The position numbers and the translations under genes were made by a program. From contig JAFSNY010000082.1 in assembly GCA_017447305.1 (NCBI GenBank), positions 1 through 43,160 on the forward strand: 43,160 nt of DNA. The letters are read 5' to 3'. This document shows positions 15,372 to 22,152 of the stretch, one piece after another. Numbering within the stretch: the stretch's first letter is position 1; every line of letters starts with the position of its first letter. Origin of the DNA: Bacilli bacterium (lineage in GTDB: Bacteria; Bacillota_I; Bacilli_A; RFN20; CAG-826). The notes beneath the pieces were generated by a model. It was not told the DNA's origin and ran no database searches. It was given only the letters and a program-made list of their open reading frames with translations.

Positions 15372-17023
15372 GCGTTAATAACTCCAATCAATAAATCGTA
15401 AATTGGTTGTTTACCTTCAATTATTCCAATTTCCAAATATGGGTATTTTTCTTCAATCATTTCTTTGATGGTGTTGATTTCATCAACATTTACATCTTCA
15501 CCATAGAAAATGAACATTATTTCTTTTTCGTCGATTTCATCAATGTTATCAATTAAATCCATAGCGGTTTTAACTAATGAATCAGAGCCCGCAATAATAT
15601 CTTTTTTGATGTATCCGATATATTGTCCAGCGTGACCAATTTTATCTTTAATCTTATAATCTTTGTTTGCTTTAGCAACAAATGCGGAAGTAACCATGTC
15701 TTTTCCACTTAAGATACCATCTAATAATACTTCTGGATCAGTTTCTGAACCCATCATTAAAGAAAGACCATAATATCCTTCTTGAACTGTTTCGGTTTCA
15801 GCAATGTAGATATTTGTATCATTACATAATTCTTTAGCTTGACGGCAAGCAAGTAAGATATTGGAATTATTTGGAAGAAGAATAACATTATTCGCGTTTG
15901 CTTCTTTAATCGCGGACAAGATTTCTTCGGTTGAGGTATTCATGGTTTGACCACCATTAATGACAATGGTTGAGCCTAGTTCTTTGAAGGTTCTAATAAT
16001 ACCTTCACCCATAGCGATAGAAATAATTGCTGTTTCACATTTCTTACTTTTTAAGATTTCATTATGTTGTAAGGCCATGTTCTCAATCTTAATCTTTAAG
16101 AATTCACCATATTGCTGCGCGAACGTTAAAACATTTGATGGTGTCTTAGTGTGAATATGAACTTTAACAATTGTTCCATCGACAGTGACAACTAAAGAAT
16201 CTCCAAGGAGAGAAATGTCTTTAATAAACTTGTTCACATCAAAAGATGGAATATCAATTTTACTATTCAGTAATTGAAGCAAGAATTCAGTGCAATAACC
16301 ATAATCTAAAGTACTATTTTCATTGAAGGCTGAATAATCGACAATGGCGTTATCCATTTCACGATGATCTTCTTCGTTAAAAGCCATTTCAATGACGGTC
16401 TTAGTTTCTTTTCCGGTCGCGAAATTAACAAAGCCGGCAAAGATGGACAAGAGGCCACGGCCTCCACTATCAACAACACCAGATTCTTTTAGAATAGCTA
16501 AAAGATTTGGAGTGTTTTCTAAAGAGATAAGCATTGCTTCATATGTCTTAGAAAGAAGTGAGGCAAAGTCCATTCTTTCATTAACTTGATTTTTGATGTT
16601 TTCAATACCTTCACGGGCGACAGTTAAAATTGTTCCTTCGACAGGATTAATCGCACATTTATAAGCAAGTTTATAACCATCAACAAGAGCTTCGGCAAAT
16701 TCAACCGCGGTGATTTTATCTTTATCAACAAGATAATTGGACATTCCTTTGAAGTATTGAGAAAGCAAAACTCCCGAATTACCTCTCGCACCAAAAAGAC
16801 AACCTTTTGCAAAAGCTGCTGCAATCTTGTTTAATGCTGTTTCATCTTTTATCGCTAAAAGGCCATTATAATAAGTGATTTTCATGTTCGTGCCTGTATC
16901 GCCATCTGGAACAGGGAAAACATTTAAATCGTTAATTAATTTATAATCACTCTCCAGGGTTTCATAACCACTGATGAGCATCTTCTTAAATGTAACGCCG
17001 TCTAATAGGTAAATCTTTTCCAT
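15368..17023 (-). CDS. fakA: Fatty acid kinase catalytic subunit FakA
   Basis: 551 residues. The N-terminal DhaL-type kinase domain (about 1-200) has NVFPVPDGDTGTNM, with the metal-binding Asp40/Asp42 region. The middle and C-terminal domains resemble the DegV-fold-containing half of YloV/FakA. FakA phosphorylates fatty acids bound to FakB to make acyl-phosphate. The start matches the family position, but there is no ribosome site: a consensus promoter ends 14 nt before the ATG, so translation may be near-leaderless. It is the first gene of the operon and ends with TGA, overlapping plsX by 4 nt. Confidence 0.93.
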   Translation of the reverse strand: MEKIYLLDGVTFKKMLISGYETLESDYKLINDLNVFPVPDGDTGTNMKITYYNGLLAIKDETALNKIAAAFAKGCLFGARGNSGVLLSQYFKGMSNYLVDKDKITAVEFAEALVDGYKLAYKCAINPVEGTILTVAREGIENIKNQVNERMDFASLLSKTYEAMLISLENTPNLLAILKESGVVDSGGRGLLSIFAGFVNFATGKETKTVIEMAFNEEDHREMDNAIVDYSAFNENSTLDYGYCTEFLLQLLNSKIDIPSFDVNKFIKDISLLGDSLVVTVDGTIVKVHIHTKTPSNVLTFAQQYGEFLKIKIENMALQHNEILKSKKCETAIISIAMGEGIIRTFKELGSTIVINGGQTMNTSTEEILSAIKEANANNVILLPNNSNILLACRQAKELCNDTNIYIAETETVQEGYYGLSLMMGSETDPEVLLDGILSGKDMVTSAFVAKANKDYKIKDKIGHAGQYIGYIKKDIIAGSDSLVKTAMDLIDNIDEIDEKEIMFIFYGEDVNVDEINTIKEMIEEKYPYLEIGIIEGKQPIYDLLIGVINA

Positions 17024-17037
17024 ATGAAATCACGAAT

Positions 17038-17066
17038 ATTATAATAACCCAGACATATCTTTTCAA
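17038..17066 (-). promoter_or_regulatory. Promoter of the fakA-plsX lipid operon
   Basis: On the minus strand TTGAAA (17061-17066) and TATAAT (17038-17043) are 17 bp apart. Transcription would start about 6-9 nt before the fakA ATG, leaving no room for a ribosome site. Confidence 0.78.
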
Positions 17067-17117
17067 ATATTTAATAATTATTTGAACAATACTAGAGTTT
17101 CGAAAGTAAATGATTTC

Positions 17118-18221
17118 CTAATCATTTGCGATACTTTGAGTGAATAAATTATTGATGTCATCGAGCAAGGTAAGATTAAGCTCGCTGCTCTTGTCTTTAT
17201 CGACACTAGCGATGAAGTTAGAATAAATATCATCAGGAATATTCTTGTTGTATTGCTTATACAAAGCATCTAATTCATTCTTTTTAATTTCGTAATATGC
17301 ATTAGCCGCTTCGCTTCTCCATATTCCCGAGTGTTTGTAATTAGAAAGCGATAAAGTTTTGACATTATTTAGATTTATGTTTACCACCTTGGAATATTGA
17401 GAGTATCCTTTGAACGGAACGATATCGTCTTTTTCTCCGTGGATAATGTAATAAGAAATATCTTCATGCTTTTTGATTTCGGAACTAGCTTTGAAAAAAG
17501 CCTTATTTCCATCAAGAATCGATAAGGCAAAATCAAGACCTGGTTTTCCAATGATAAGACCATCCCAATACTTAATTCTCGCCACTCCAACCATCATCTC
17601 ATTAGGGGCGTTATAACCAGAAATAGCGGCGATAGCATGTATTTTTTCATCAATTTCACTAGCTGTAACCGCTCCATAAGCGCCCCAACTATGACCAACT
17701 AAACAAAGGGGTAGATTTTTAATTTTATCAATGGATTTGACATATCTAATTGCTGATTCAACAGCGAATCTACTTTCATATAAGCCATACATCTTATCCC
17801 CCTCACTTCTTCCGCATCCAGGCATATCAAACGAGAAGACATCCCATCCTTTTGTGAGGAAGTAATTTTGATACTCGGCGTGATCACTATCAGCGAAGGA
17901 AGATACACCATGACAGCTGATAATCAATCCTAAAGGATTGTCACATTCATATAAATACCCTTGAAGATTATATTTTCCATGTTTGAAAGTTGGTTCTTCT
18001 CTTGAACTTAATAATGGGTAATCATCTCTAGTTTTTAATAATTGATAATATCTTTGAGGGTCTTTTAACACAGTTTCAATATCTGGTTCACGACTTCCAA
18101 ACAGATAATTGCATATTATCGAGGTCGCAATAACACTTCCTCCAAAATATAGTAAAACTAGGCCGAGTAAGACGGATGAAATAACGATGATAGCGACTTT
18201 AGTTTTTTTATGCTTTTTCAT
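17118..18221 (-). CDS. Membrane-anchored alpha/beta hydrolase (lysophospholipase-like)
   Basis: 367 residues with an N-terminal basic patch and a hydrophobic segment (about 8-35). The core has LIISCHGVSSFADSD (oxyanion loop), FDMPGCGRSEG, and the nucleophile elbow LVGHSWGAYG with Ser178. The acid is in IIHGEKDDIVPFKG and the base in LSNYKHSG. This pattern is close to monoacylglycerol lipase or lysophospholipase-type enzymes anchored to the outer face of the membrane. Substrate is not readable. It has no clear ribosome site; its start is 29 nt after the MATE stop, in a gap that holds copy C of the 22-nt motif. Confidence 0.83.
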   Translation of the reverse strand: MKKHKKTKVAIIVISSVLLGLVLLYFGGSVIATSIICNYLFGSREPDIETVLKDPQRYYQLLKTRDDYPLLSSREEPTFKHGKYNLQGYLYECDNPLGLIISCHGVSSFADSDHAEYQNYFLTKGWDVFSFDMPGCGRSEGDKMYGLYESRFAVESAIRYVKSIDKIKNLPLCLVGHSWGAYGAVTASEIDEKIHAIAAISGYNAPNEMMVGVARIKYWDGLIIGKPGLDFALSILDGNKAFFKASSEIKKHEDISYYIIHGEKDDIVPFKGYSQYSKVVNINLNNVKTLSLSNYKHSGIWRSEAANAYYEIKKNELDALYKQYNKNIPDDIYSNFIASVDKDKSSELNLTLLDDINNLFTQSIAND

Positions 18222-18227
18222 AAATCT

Positions 18228-18249
18228 AATGGAGATACATATTAGTTTT
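18228..18249. repeat. 22-nt intergenic motif, copy C
   Basis: On the plus strand the segment begins AATGGAGATA and ends TTAGTTTT, followed by CTTA. It matches copy B at 25833 once a one-base shift is allowed. It fills most of the 29-nt gap between the MATE gene and the hydrolase. Confidence 0.45.
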
Positions 18250-18250
18250 C

Positions 18251-19594
18251 TTAATAATTGTACTTTTTCTTAAAAGCGAGAAGAAAGATAATTGATGTTA
18301 TTGTTGCGGATAGTTCTGCAAAGACTATTCCCCACCAAATTCCATCATTTCCTAAGATGATTGGAGTGACAAAAATGAAGAGAATTTGATAAAGGAGTGT
18401 TCTAAAGAGAGAAATAGTTCCAGAGATCACTCCGTTGTTAAGTGCTGTAAAGAATGACGAAAGGTAAATTGAAACACCCATCGTTAGATAGCAGAAGGAA
18501 TAGATTCTAATTGCTTTCATTGTGATATTAACAAGAGTCTCATCATTAACAATAAATATATAAGTAAGAGGACGTGTAAGTGCAAGCGATAAAACAAGCA
18601 TGGTTACGCCCGTGCTTAAAACGATAATCAAACTCTTAATTAGGATATTTCTCTGCTCTTTATAGTTTTTCGCACCATAGTGATAACTTAATGGAGGAGC
18701 CATTCCTGTTGAATAGCCAAAATAAATCGCGATAAAGATATATTGAATATACATGATGACTCCATAAGCAAAGACTCCACTTTGTCCAACATATCTTAAT
18801 GACTGAGCGTTTATTAATAAAGAAACGATTGATCCTGATATATTTGTAATTAATTCACTTAAACCATTGAAACATGCACGCATGATTGGTTCGCGTCTTA
18901 ATCTTGTTTTTGTTATATGGATGATTCCATCTTTTTTAACAATAAAATAGATAAGCGCGCCGAAACCACCAACAGTTTGACCCATGATTGTCGCTACTGC
19001 AGCTCCGATTACTCCCCATTTGAATAATCCAACAAAGAGCAAATCAAAGACGATATTAGTAATGCCTGCAGATAATGTGAATAAGAATCCGATTTTTATT
19101 CTTTCAGCGATAACAAAGAATGATTGAAAAGCAAACTGGAGAATAAAAGTAAACTGTGCGAGCATGATGATTCTTCCATATATTATTGCCGCATCAATCA
19201 TTTCTTGAGTAATATCGTCCCTGATGCTAGCAAATAATTGAACGATTGGATTAACTAGGAAGAATCCAATTATAGAAAGAGCGATTCCAACAATTAAAGC
19301 GAAGATAATAATCATAGAGAAGACTTTATTCGCTTCTTCTTTTTTATTTTCGCCTAATAGTTTTCCAACAAGCGCACTTCCTCCACTACCAAACATAAAA
19401 GCAAGTCCTCCAACAATCATTGTCGCAGGATAGATGAGATTTAGACCTGAAAAAGCATCATCTCCAGCAAAGTTAGAGACACATATTCCATCCACCACTC
19501 CATAAATTGAGCCGAATACGCACATCAAAATAGGGATAATTGTGATGCGAAATATCTTTTTAAATGTGAAATGTTCAGAAATGCTTACTTCCAT
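18251..19594 (-). CDS. MATE-family multidrug/solute efflux transporter
   Basis: 447 residues from the ATG at 19592-19594; an in-frame ATG 8 codons upstream is less likely because family members begin as here (a few polar residues, then FTFKKIFRITIIP). About 12 membrane segments fall in two related halves. Marks are SIYGVVDGICVSNFAG in the first helices and FMFGSGGSALVGKLLG. MATE proteins export drugs or metabolites with Na+ or H+ entry. There is no ribosome site, and an extended -10 (TGATATACT) lies 7 nt before the ATG, so the mRNA may be leaderless. Substrate is unknown. Confidence 0.88.
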   Translation of the reverse strand: MEVSISEHFTFKKIFRITIIPILMCVFGSIYGVVDGICVSNFAGDDAFSGLNLIYPATMIVGGLAFMFGSGGSALVGKLLGENKKEEANKVFSMIIIFALIVGIALSIIGFFLVNPIVQLFASIRDDITQEMIDAAIIYGRIIMLAQFTFILQFAFQSFFVIAERIKIGFLFTLSAGITNIVFDLLFVGLFKWGVIGAAVATIMGQTVGGFGALIYFIVKKDGIIHITKTRLRREPIMRACFNGLSELITNISGSIVSLLINAQSLRYVGQSGVFAYGVIMYIQYIFIAIYFGYSTGMAPPLSYHYGAKNYKEQRNILIKSLIIVLSTGVTMLVLSLALTRPLTYIFIVNDETLVNITMKAIRIYSFCYLTMGVSIYLSSFFTALNNGVISGTISLFRTLLYQILFIFVTPIILGNDGIWWGIVFAELSATITSIIFLLAFKKKYNY

Positions 19595-19601
19595 GATAGA
19601 G

Positions 19602-19610
19602 AGTATATCA
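19602..19610 (-). promoter_or_regulatory. Extended -10 promoter element of the MATE gene
   Basis: TGATATACT on the minus strand has the TG-N-TATACT form. It is 7 nt from the ATG; no good -35 is visible at 17-18 bp. Confidence 0.45.
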
Positions 19611-19690
19611 CACCTCATTGTTTAATAATATCGCGTGACATCAATAATTATTTTTCTTAAAATTGAAATAGATAAAGGGAGGCAATACTT

Positions 19691-20158
19691 ATGAGTAAGT
19701 TATACGAAATTAGTGTTAAAGATCGTCAAGGCAACGATGTTTTATTAGAGCAATACAAAGGAAAGGTATTATTAATCGTTAATACCGCGACCGGATGTGG
19801 ATTCACTCCACAATATGAAGCTTTAGAAAAAATGTATGAGAAATATAGAGATCAAGGTTTTGAAATCCTTGATTTCCCATGCAATCAATTCTTTGGTCAA
19901 GCACCTGGAAGTGATGAAGAAATTCATAGTTTCTGCACGCTTAAATACAATACCCAATTCCCGCGCTTCCATAAGATTGATGTAAACGGGAAAAATGAAG
20001 ATCCTCTTTATACTTTCTTAAAGAGTCAAATCAAAGGAAGAATTAAATGGAATTTCACCAAATTCCTAGTTAATAGAGATGGTGAAGTTGTTGATCGCTT
20101 TGGCCCAGCGGATAAACCAGAAAAATTTGAAAACAAAATCGCTGCATTATTAAAGTAA
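19691..20158 (+). CDS. Glutathione peroxidase-family thiol peroxidase
   Basis: 155 residues, the usual length. The catalytic Cys is in NTATGCGFTPQY, the Gln in FPCNQFFGQAPGS, and the Trp-Asn pair in IKWNFTKFLVNRDG. Bacterial members with Cys reduce peroxides and lipid hydroperoxides, usually with thioredoxin as donor. AAAGGGAGGC precedes the ATG. It is followed 19 nt later by a hydrolase on the same strand. In an anaerobe using pyruvate:ferredoxin oxidoreductase, it would protect oxygen-sensitive enzymes and lipids. Confidence 0.92.
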   Translation: MSKLYEISVKDRQGNDVLLEQYKGKVLLIVNTATGCGFTPQYEALEKMYEKYRDQGFEILDFPCNQFFGQAPGSDEEIHSFCTLKYNTQFPRFHKIDVNGKNEDPLYTFLKSQIKGRIKWNFTKFLVNRDGEVVDRFGPADKPEKFENKIAALLK

Positions 20159-20177
20159 TGTTATTCGAAGAGGCATA

Positions 20178-21122
20178 ATGCTCGCTCTATACATTTCTTT
20201 AGGAATAATTGGAGGATTAATCATCCTCTATTTATTCATATCTTTCAATGTTTATTGGGTGATATTTCACTCTCCAAATAAACAACAAAAGAAGTATGGA
20301 GATTTCCCAAATGATCCAAGTCTATCTCAATCATATGACTTATATATCGATTTGGTGAAAAAGTTGCAGAGTGAGAGATATGAAAATGTCTATATTACTT
20401 CTTACGATAAATTAAAACTAAGGGGCAGATATTATCACTCAAATGATAACGCGCCTATTGCGTTATGTTTTCACGGCTTTAGAGGCACTCCTATAAGAGA
20501 TTTCTGCGGCGGCTATCAAATACTTAAGGAAAGAGGTTTTAACGTCCTCTTAGTGGATGAACGCGCGCATATTAGTAGCAAGGGACATACGATCACTTTT
20601 GGAGTTAAAGAAAGTAGGGACGCTACTTCATGGATTAATTACTTAATTAATCGATTTGGGAAAGACACAAAAATTTTACTTGTGGGCATCTCGATGGGTG
20701 GATACATCGTCGCTAACACGATTATCAACGAAGATATTCCAAATAATGTTTTTGGAGCGATTCTAGATTGTCCTTATCATTCGCCAGTTGAGATACTACG
20801 ACATTCTTGTGTGAATAAACTTCATATCCCATGGTGGCTAGGTGGAACACTTCTTAGAAGTGCAGCCTTTATATTTGGTCACTTTTCCTTTTATAAAGAA
20901 AAATACCAGCTTACAAATAAGCTGGCTAAAGTTAATTTCATCGTTATTCATGGAGATAATGATTCTATCGTTCCATGTCAGTTCAGCGATAATTTATTAC
21001 TCGCCAATAAAGAAGCAAAGAAATATGTCTTTAAAGGCGCGGAGCATGGGGTTTCTTATCTTGTAGATAAAGAATTATATAAGAAGTGCGTTAACGACTT
21101 TATTAATGAGAATCTGAAATAA
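20178..21122 (+). CDS. Membrane-anchored alpha/beta hydrolase
   Basis: 314 residues. Residues 3-28 form a hydrophobic anchor. The core has ALCFHGFRGTPIRD (oxyanion loop), LVDERAHISSKG, and the elbow LVGISMGGYI with Ser172. The acid is in VIHGDNDSIVP and the base in GAEHGVSYL. The LVDERAH strand resembles LVIDKRAHGWSDG of the hydrolase at 10000, so the two are probably paralogues with different nucleophiles. The start at 20178 follows AAGAGG. Its 3' end overlaps the convergent kinase gene by 20 nt. Confidence 0.83.
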   Translation: MLALYISLGIIGGLIILYLFISFNVYWVIFHSPNKQQKKYGDFPNDPSLSQSYDLYIDLVKKLQSERYENVYITSYDKLKLRGRYYHSNDNAPIALCFHGFRGTPIRDFCGGYQILKERGFNVLLVDERAHISSKGHTITFGVKESRDATSWINYLINRFGKDTKILLVGISMGGYIVANTIINEDIPNNVFGAILDCPYHSPVEILRHSCVNKLHIPWWLGGTLLRSAAFIFGHFSFYKEKYQLTNKLAKVNFIVIHGDNDSIVPCQFSDNLLLANKEAKKYVFKGAEHGVSYLVDKELYKKCVNDFINENLK

Positions 21123-21612
21123 TATCGGTGATAATACGATCTATTTCTGCGTTATGAATGACGTAGACGTGGCTAAATAACGATTTCTCTTCATCATCAG
21201 GAAGTTCAAATTCATTAAAGAAAGAATCTAAAACATAATCTGGAACGGGGTATTCTCGTTCTTTATTTTGTCTAGAGGCAATATCCTTAGGAAGATAGAA
21301 AGAGATGAGATCTATTTCATCAAAATAACCCTTCAAATCATTTCTAACTCTTAAGCGAAGTTCTTTTTTAATATGGGTTGCATCAAGGATAACCAAACAT
21401 TCATCATCTAAAGAATATATCTTAGGAAGGTTATAAAATATATCCCACACGACATTTTCTTTAGATAGATTTCTTTGTGAACCAAGCATATCCTTTCTAA
21501 TCGCATCAGAGGAAATAATATAGACATGATTGCATTTTATTTCCTTTACGCATTTAGAGAAATATGATTTTCCACTGCCAGGAATTCCTGATAAGATGAT
21601 GAGTTTTTTCAT
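21103..21612 (-). CDS. P-loop kinase / AAA_33-type ATPase
   Basis: 169 residues. The Walker A loop is LSGIPGSGKSYFSK (residues 6-19), and LVILDATHIKKELR resembles the Asp-Ala-Thr region of polynucleotide-kinase-like and zeta-toxin-like small kinases. Substrate is unknown; RNA, nucleoside or sugar kinases all have this plan. There is no ribosome site, and a possible promoter (TTTATA and TATCAT) ends 9 nt before the ATG. Its end overlaps the convergent hydrolase by 20 nt. A zeta-type toxin would need an epsilon partner, and none is seen next to it. Confidence 0.75.
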   Translation of the reverse strand: MKKLIILSGIPGSGKSYFSKCVKEIKCNHVYIISSDAIRKDMLGSQRNLSKENVVWDIFYNLPKIYSLDDECLVILDATHIKKELRLRVRNDLKGYFDEIDLISFYLPKDIASRQNKEREYPVPDYVLDSFFNEFELPDDEEKSLFSHVYVIHNAEIDRIITDIISDSH

Positions 21613-21621
21613 AACGATTTG

Positions 21622-21650
21622 ATGATACCAAATATTCTATTCTTTATAAA
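21622..21650 (-). promoter_or_regulatory. Possible promoter of the P-loop kinase gene
   Basis: On the minus strand TTTATA (21645-21650) and TATCAT (21622-21627) are 17 bp apart. The -10 ends 9 nt before the ATG, so the transcript would be nearly leaderless. Confidence 0.45.
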
Positions 21651-21657
21651 GCATAAT

Positions 21658-21677
21658 AAAAAAGTGGTTTCCCACTT
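21658..21677 (-). terminator. Terminator after the 113-aa gene
   Basis: On the minus strand AAGTGG-GAAA-CCACTT is followed by TTTTTT. It lies 20 nt after the stop codon. Confidence 0.8.
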
Positions 21678-21696
21678 CTTTATTAATTTTATTTAA

Positions 21697-22038
21697 TTAT
21701 TCTTTATTTTCGTCTAATGAATCAATTTCTTCTTTTGTGTATCCCGCTTTGAGAAGAGATTTTTCAATTTTCTTTAAGTCCTTTTTAAGGATTTTCACTA
21801 ATTCTTCATATTCCTTACGGATGACGATTTGTTGTTTTGTGGAATTTAAAAGAGCATCGTTGACGTATGTAGAAAGAACTTGGTTGCCTTCTCTCCATTG
21901 TAAATAGTGATAAGTATGACCAGAAATGACCTTGGTAGAGATGTATCCTCTTGGTAAAGAAAGAATAGCTTCTTCGGCATTTCTTAAATCTCTTAATAAT
22001 TCAATGTAGACATCGGCGTTTTTACTTGTTTTAGACAT
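21697..22038 (-). CDS. Small basic protein of unknown function (DUF6788-like)
   Basis: 113 residues. The N-terminus is a short helix. The middle reads LPRGYISTKVISGHTYHYLQ, followed by a Glu-Gly-Asn-Gln turn and a Ser-Thr-Tyr segment. This beta-rich pattern is reminiscent of small proteins with a Gly-x-Leu/Ile-Ser-x-Lys-x-Ile-x-Gly-Lys-x-Tyr-Tyr-Leu-Gln-Tyr-Arg motif, often associated with DNA or mobile elements (DUF6788-type). A charged C-terminal helix (about 75-105) follows. AAAGGAG precedes the ATG. It is a single-gene transcript with its own terminator. Function is unknown. Confidence 0.7.
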   Translation of the reverse strand: MSKTSKNADVYIELLRDLRNAEEAILSLPRGYISTKVISGHTYHYLQWREGNQVLSTYVNDALLNSTKQQIVIRKEYEELVKILKKDLKKIEKSLLKAGYTKEEIDSLDENKE

Positions 22039-22099
22039 AATAACTTATCTCCTTTAACCTACTGCAATTATTATACTTTTATAAAAAGTAGTAAGCAAG

Positions 22100-22125
22100 A
22101 AAAAACAGGAAGAAATTTCTTCCTG
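22100..22125 (-). terminator. Terminator of pyruvate:ferredoxin oxidoreductase
   Basis: CAGGAAGAAATTTCTTCCTG (22106-22125) is a perfect palindrome, followed on the minus strand by TTTTTT. It lies 28 nt after the stop codon. Confidence 0.85.
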
Positions 22126-22152
22126 CCTTCTCTAATGAAGTCTATATCTAAA

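Noticed and set aside
21103-21612. Zeta-type toxin of an epsilon/zeta pair
   Set aside because: The P-loop kinase has no small antitoxin gene beside it; the neighbours are a hydrolase and an independent 113-aa gene with its own terminator.
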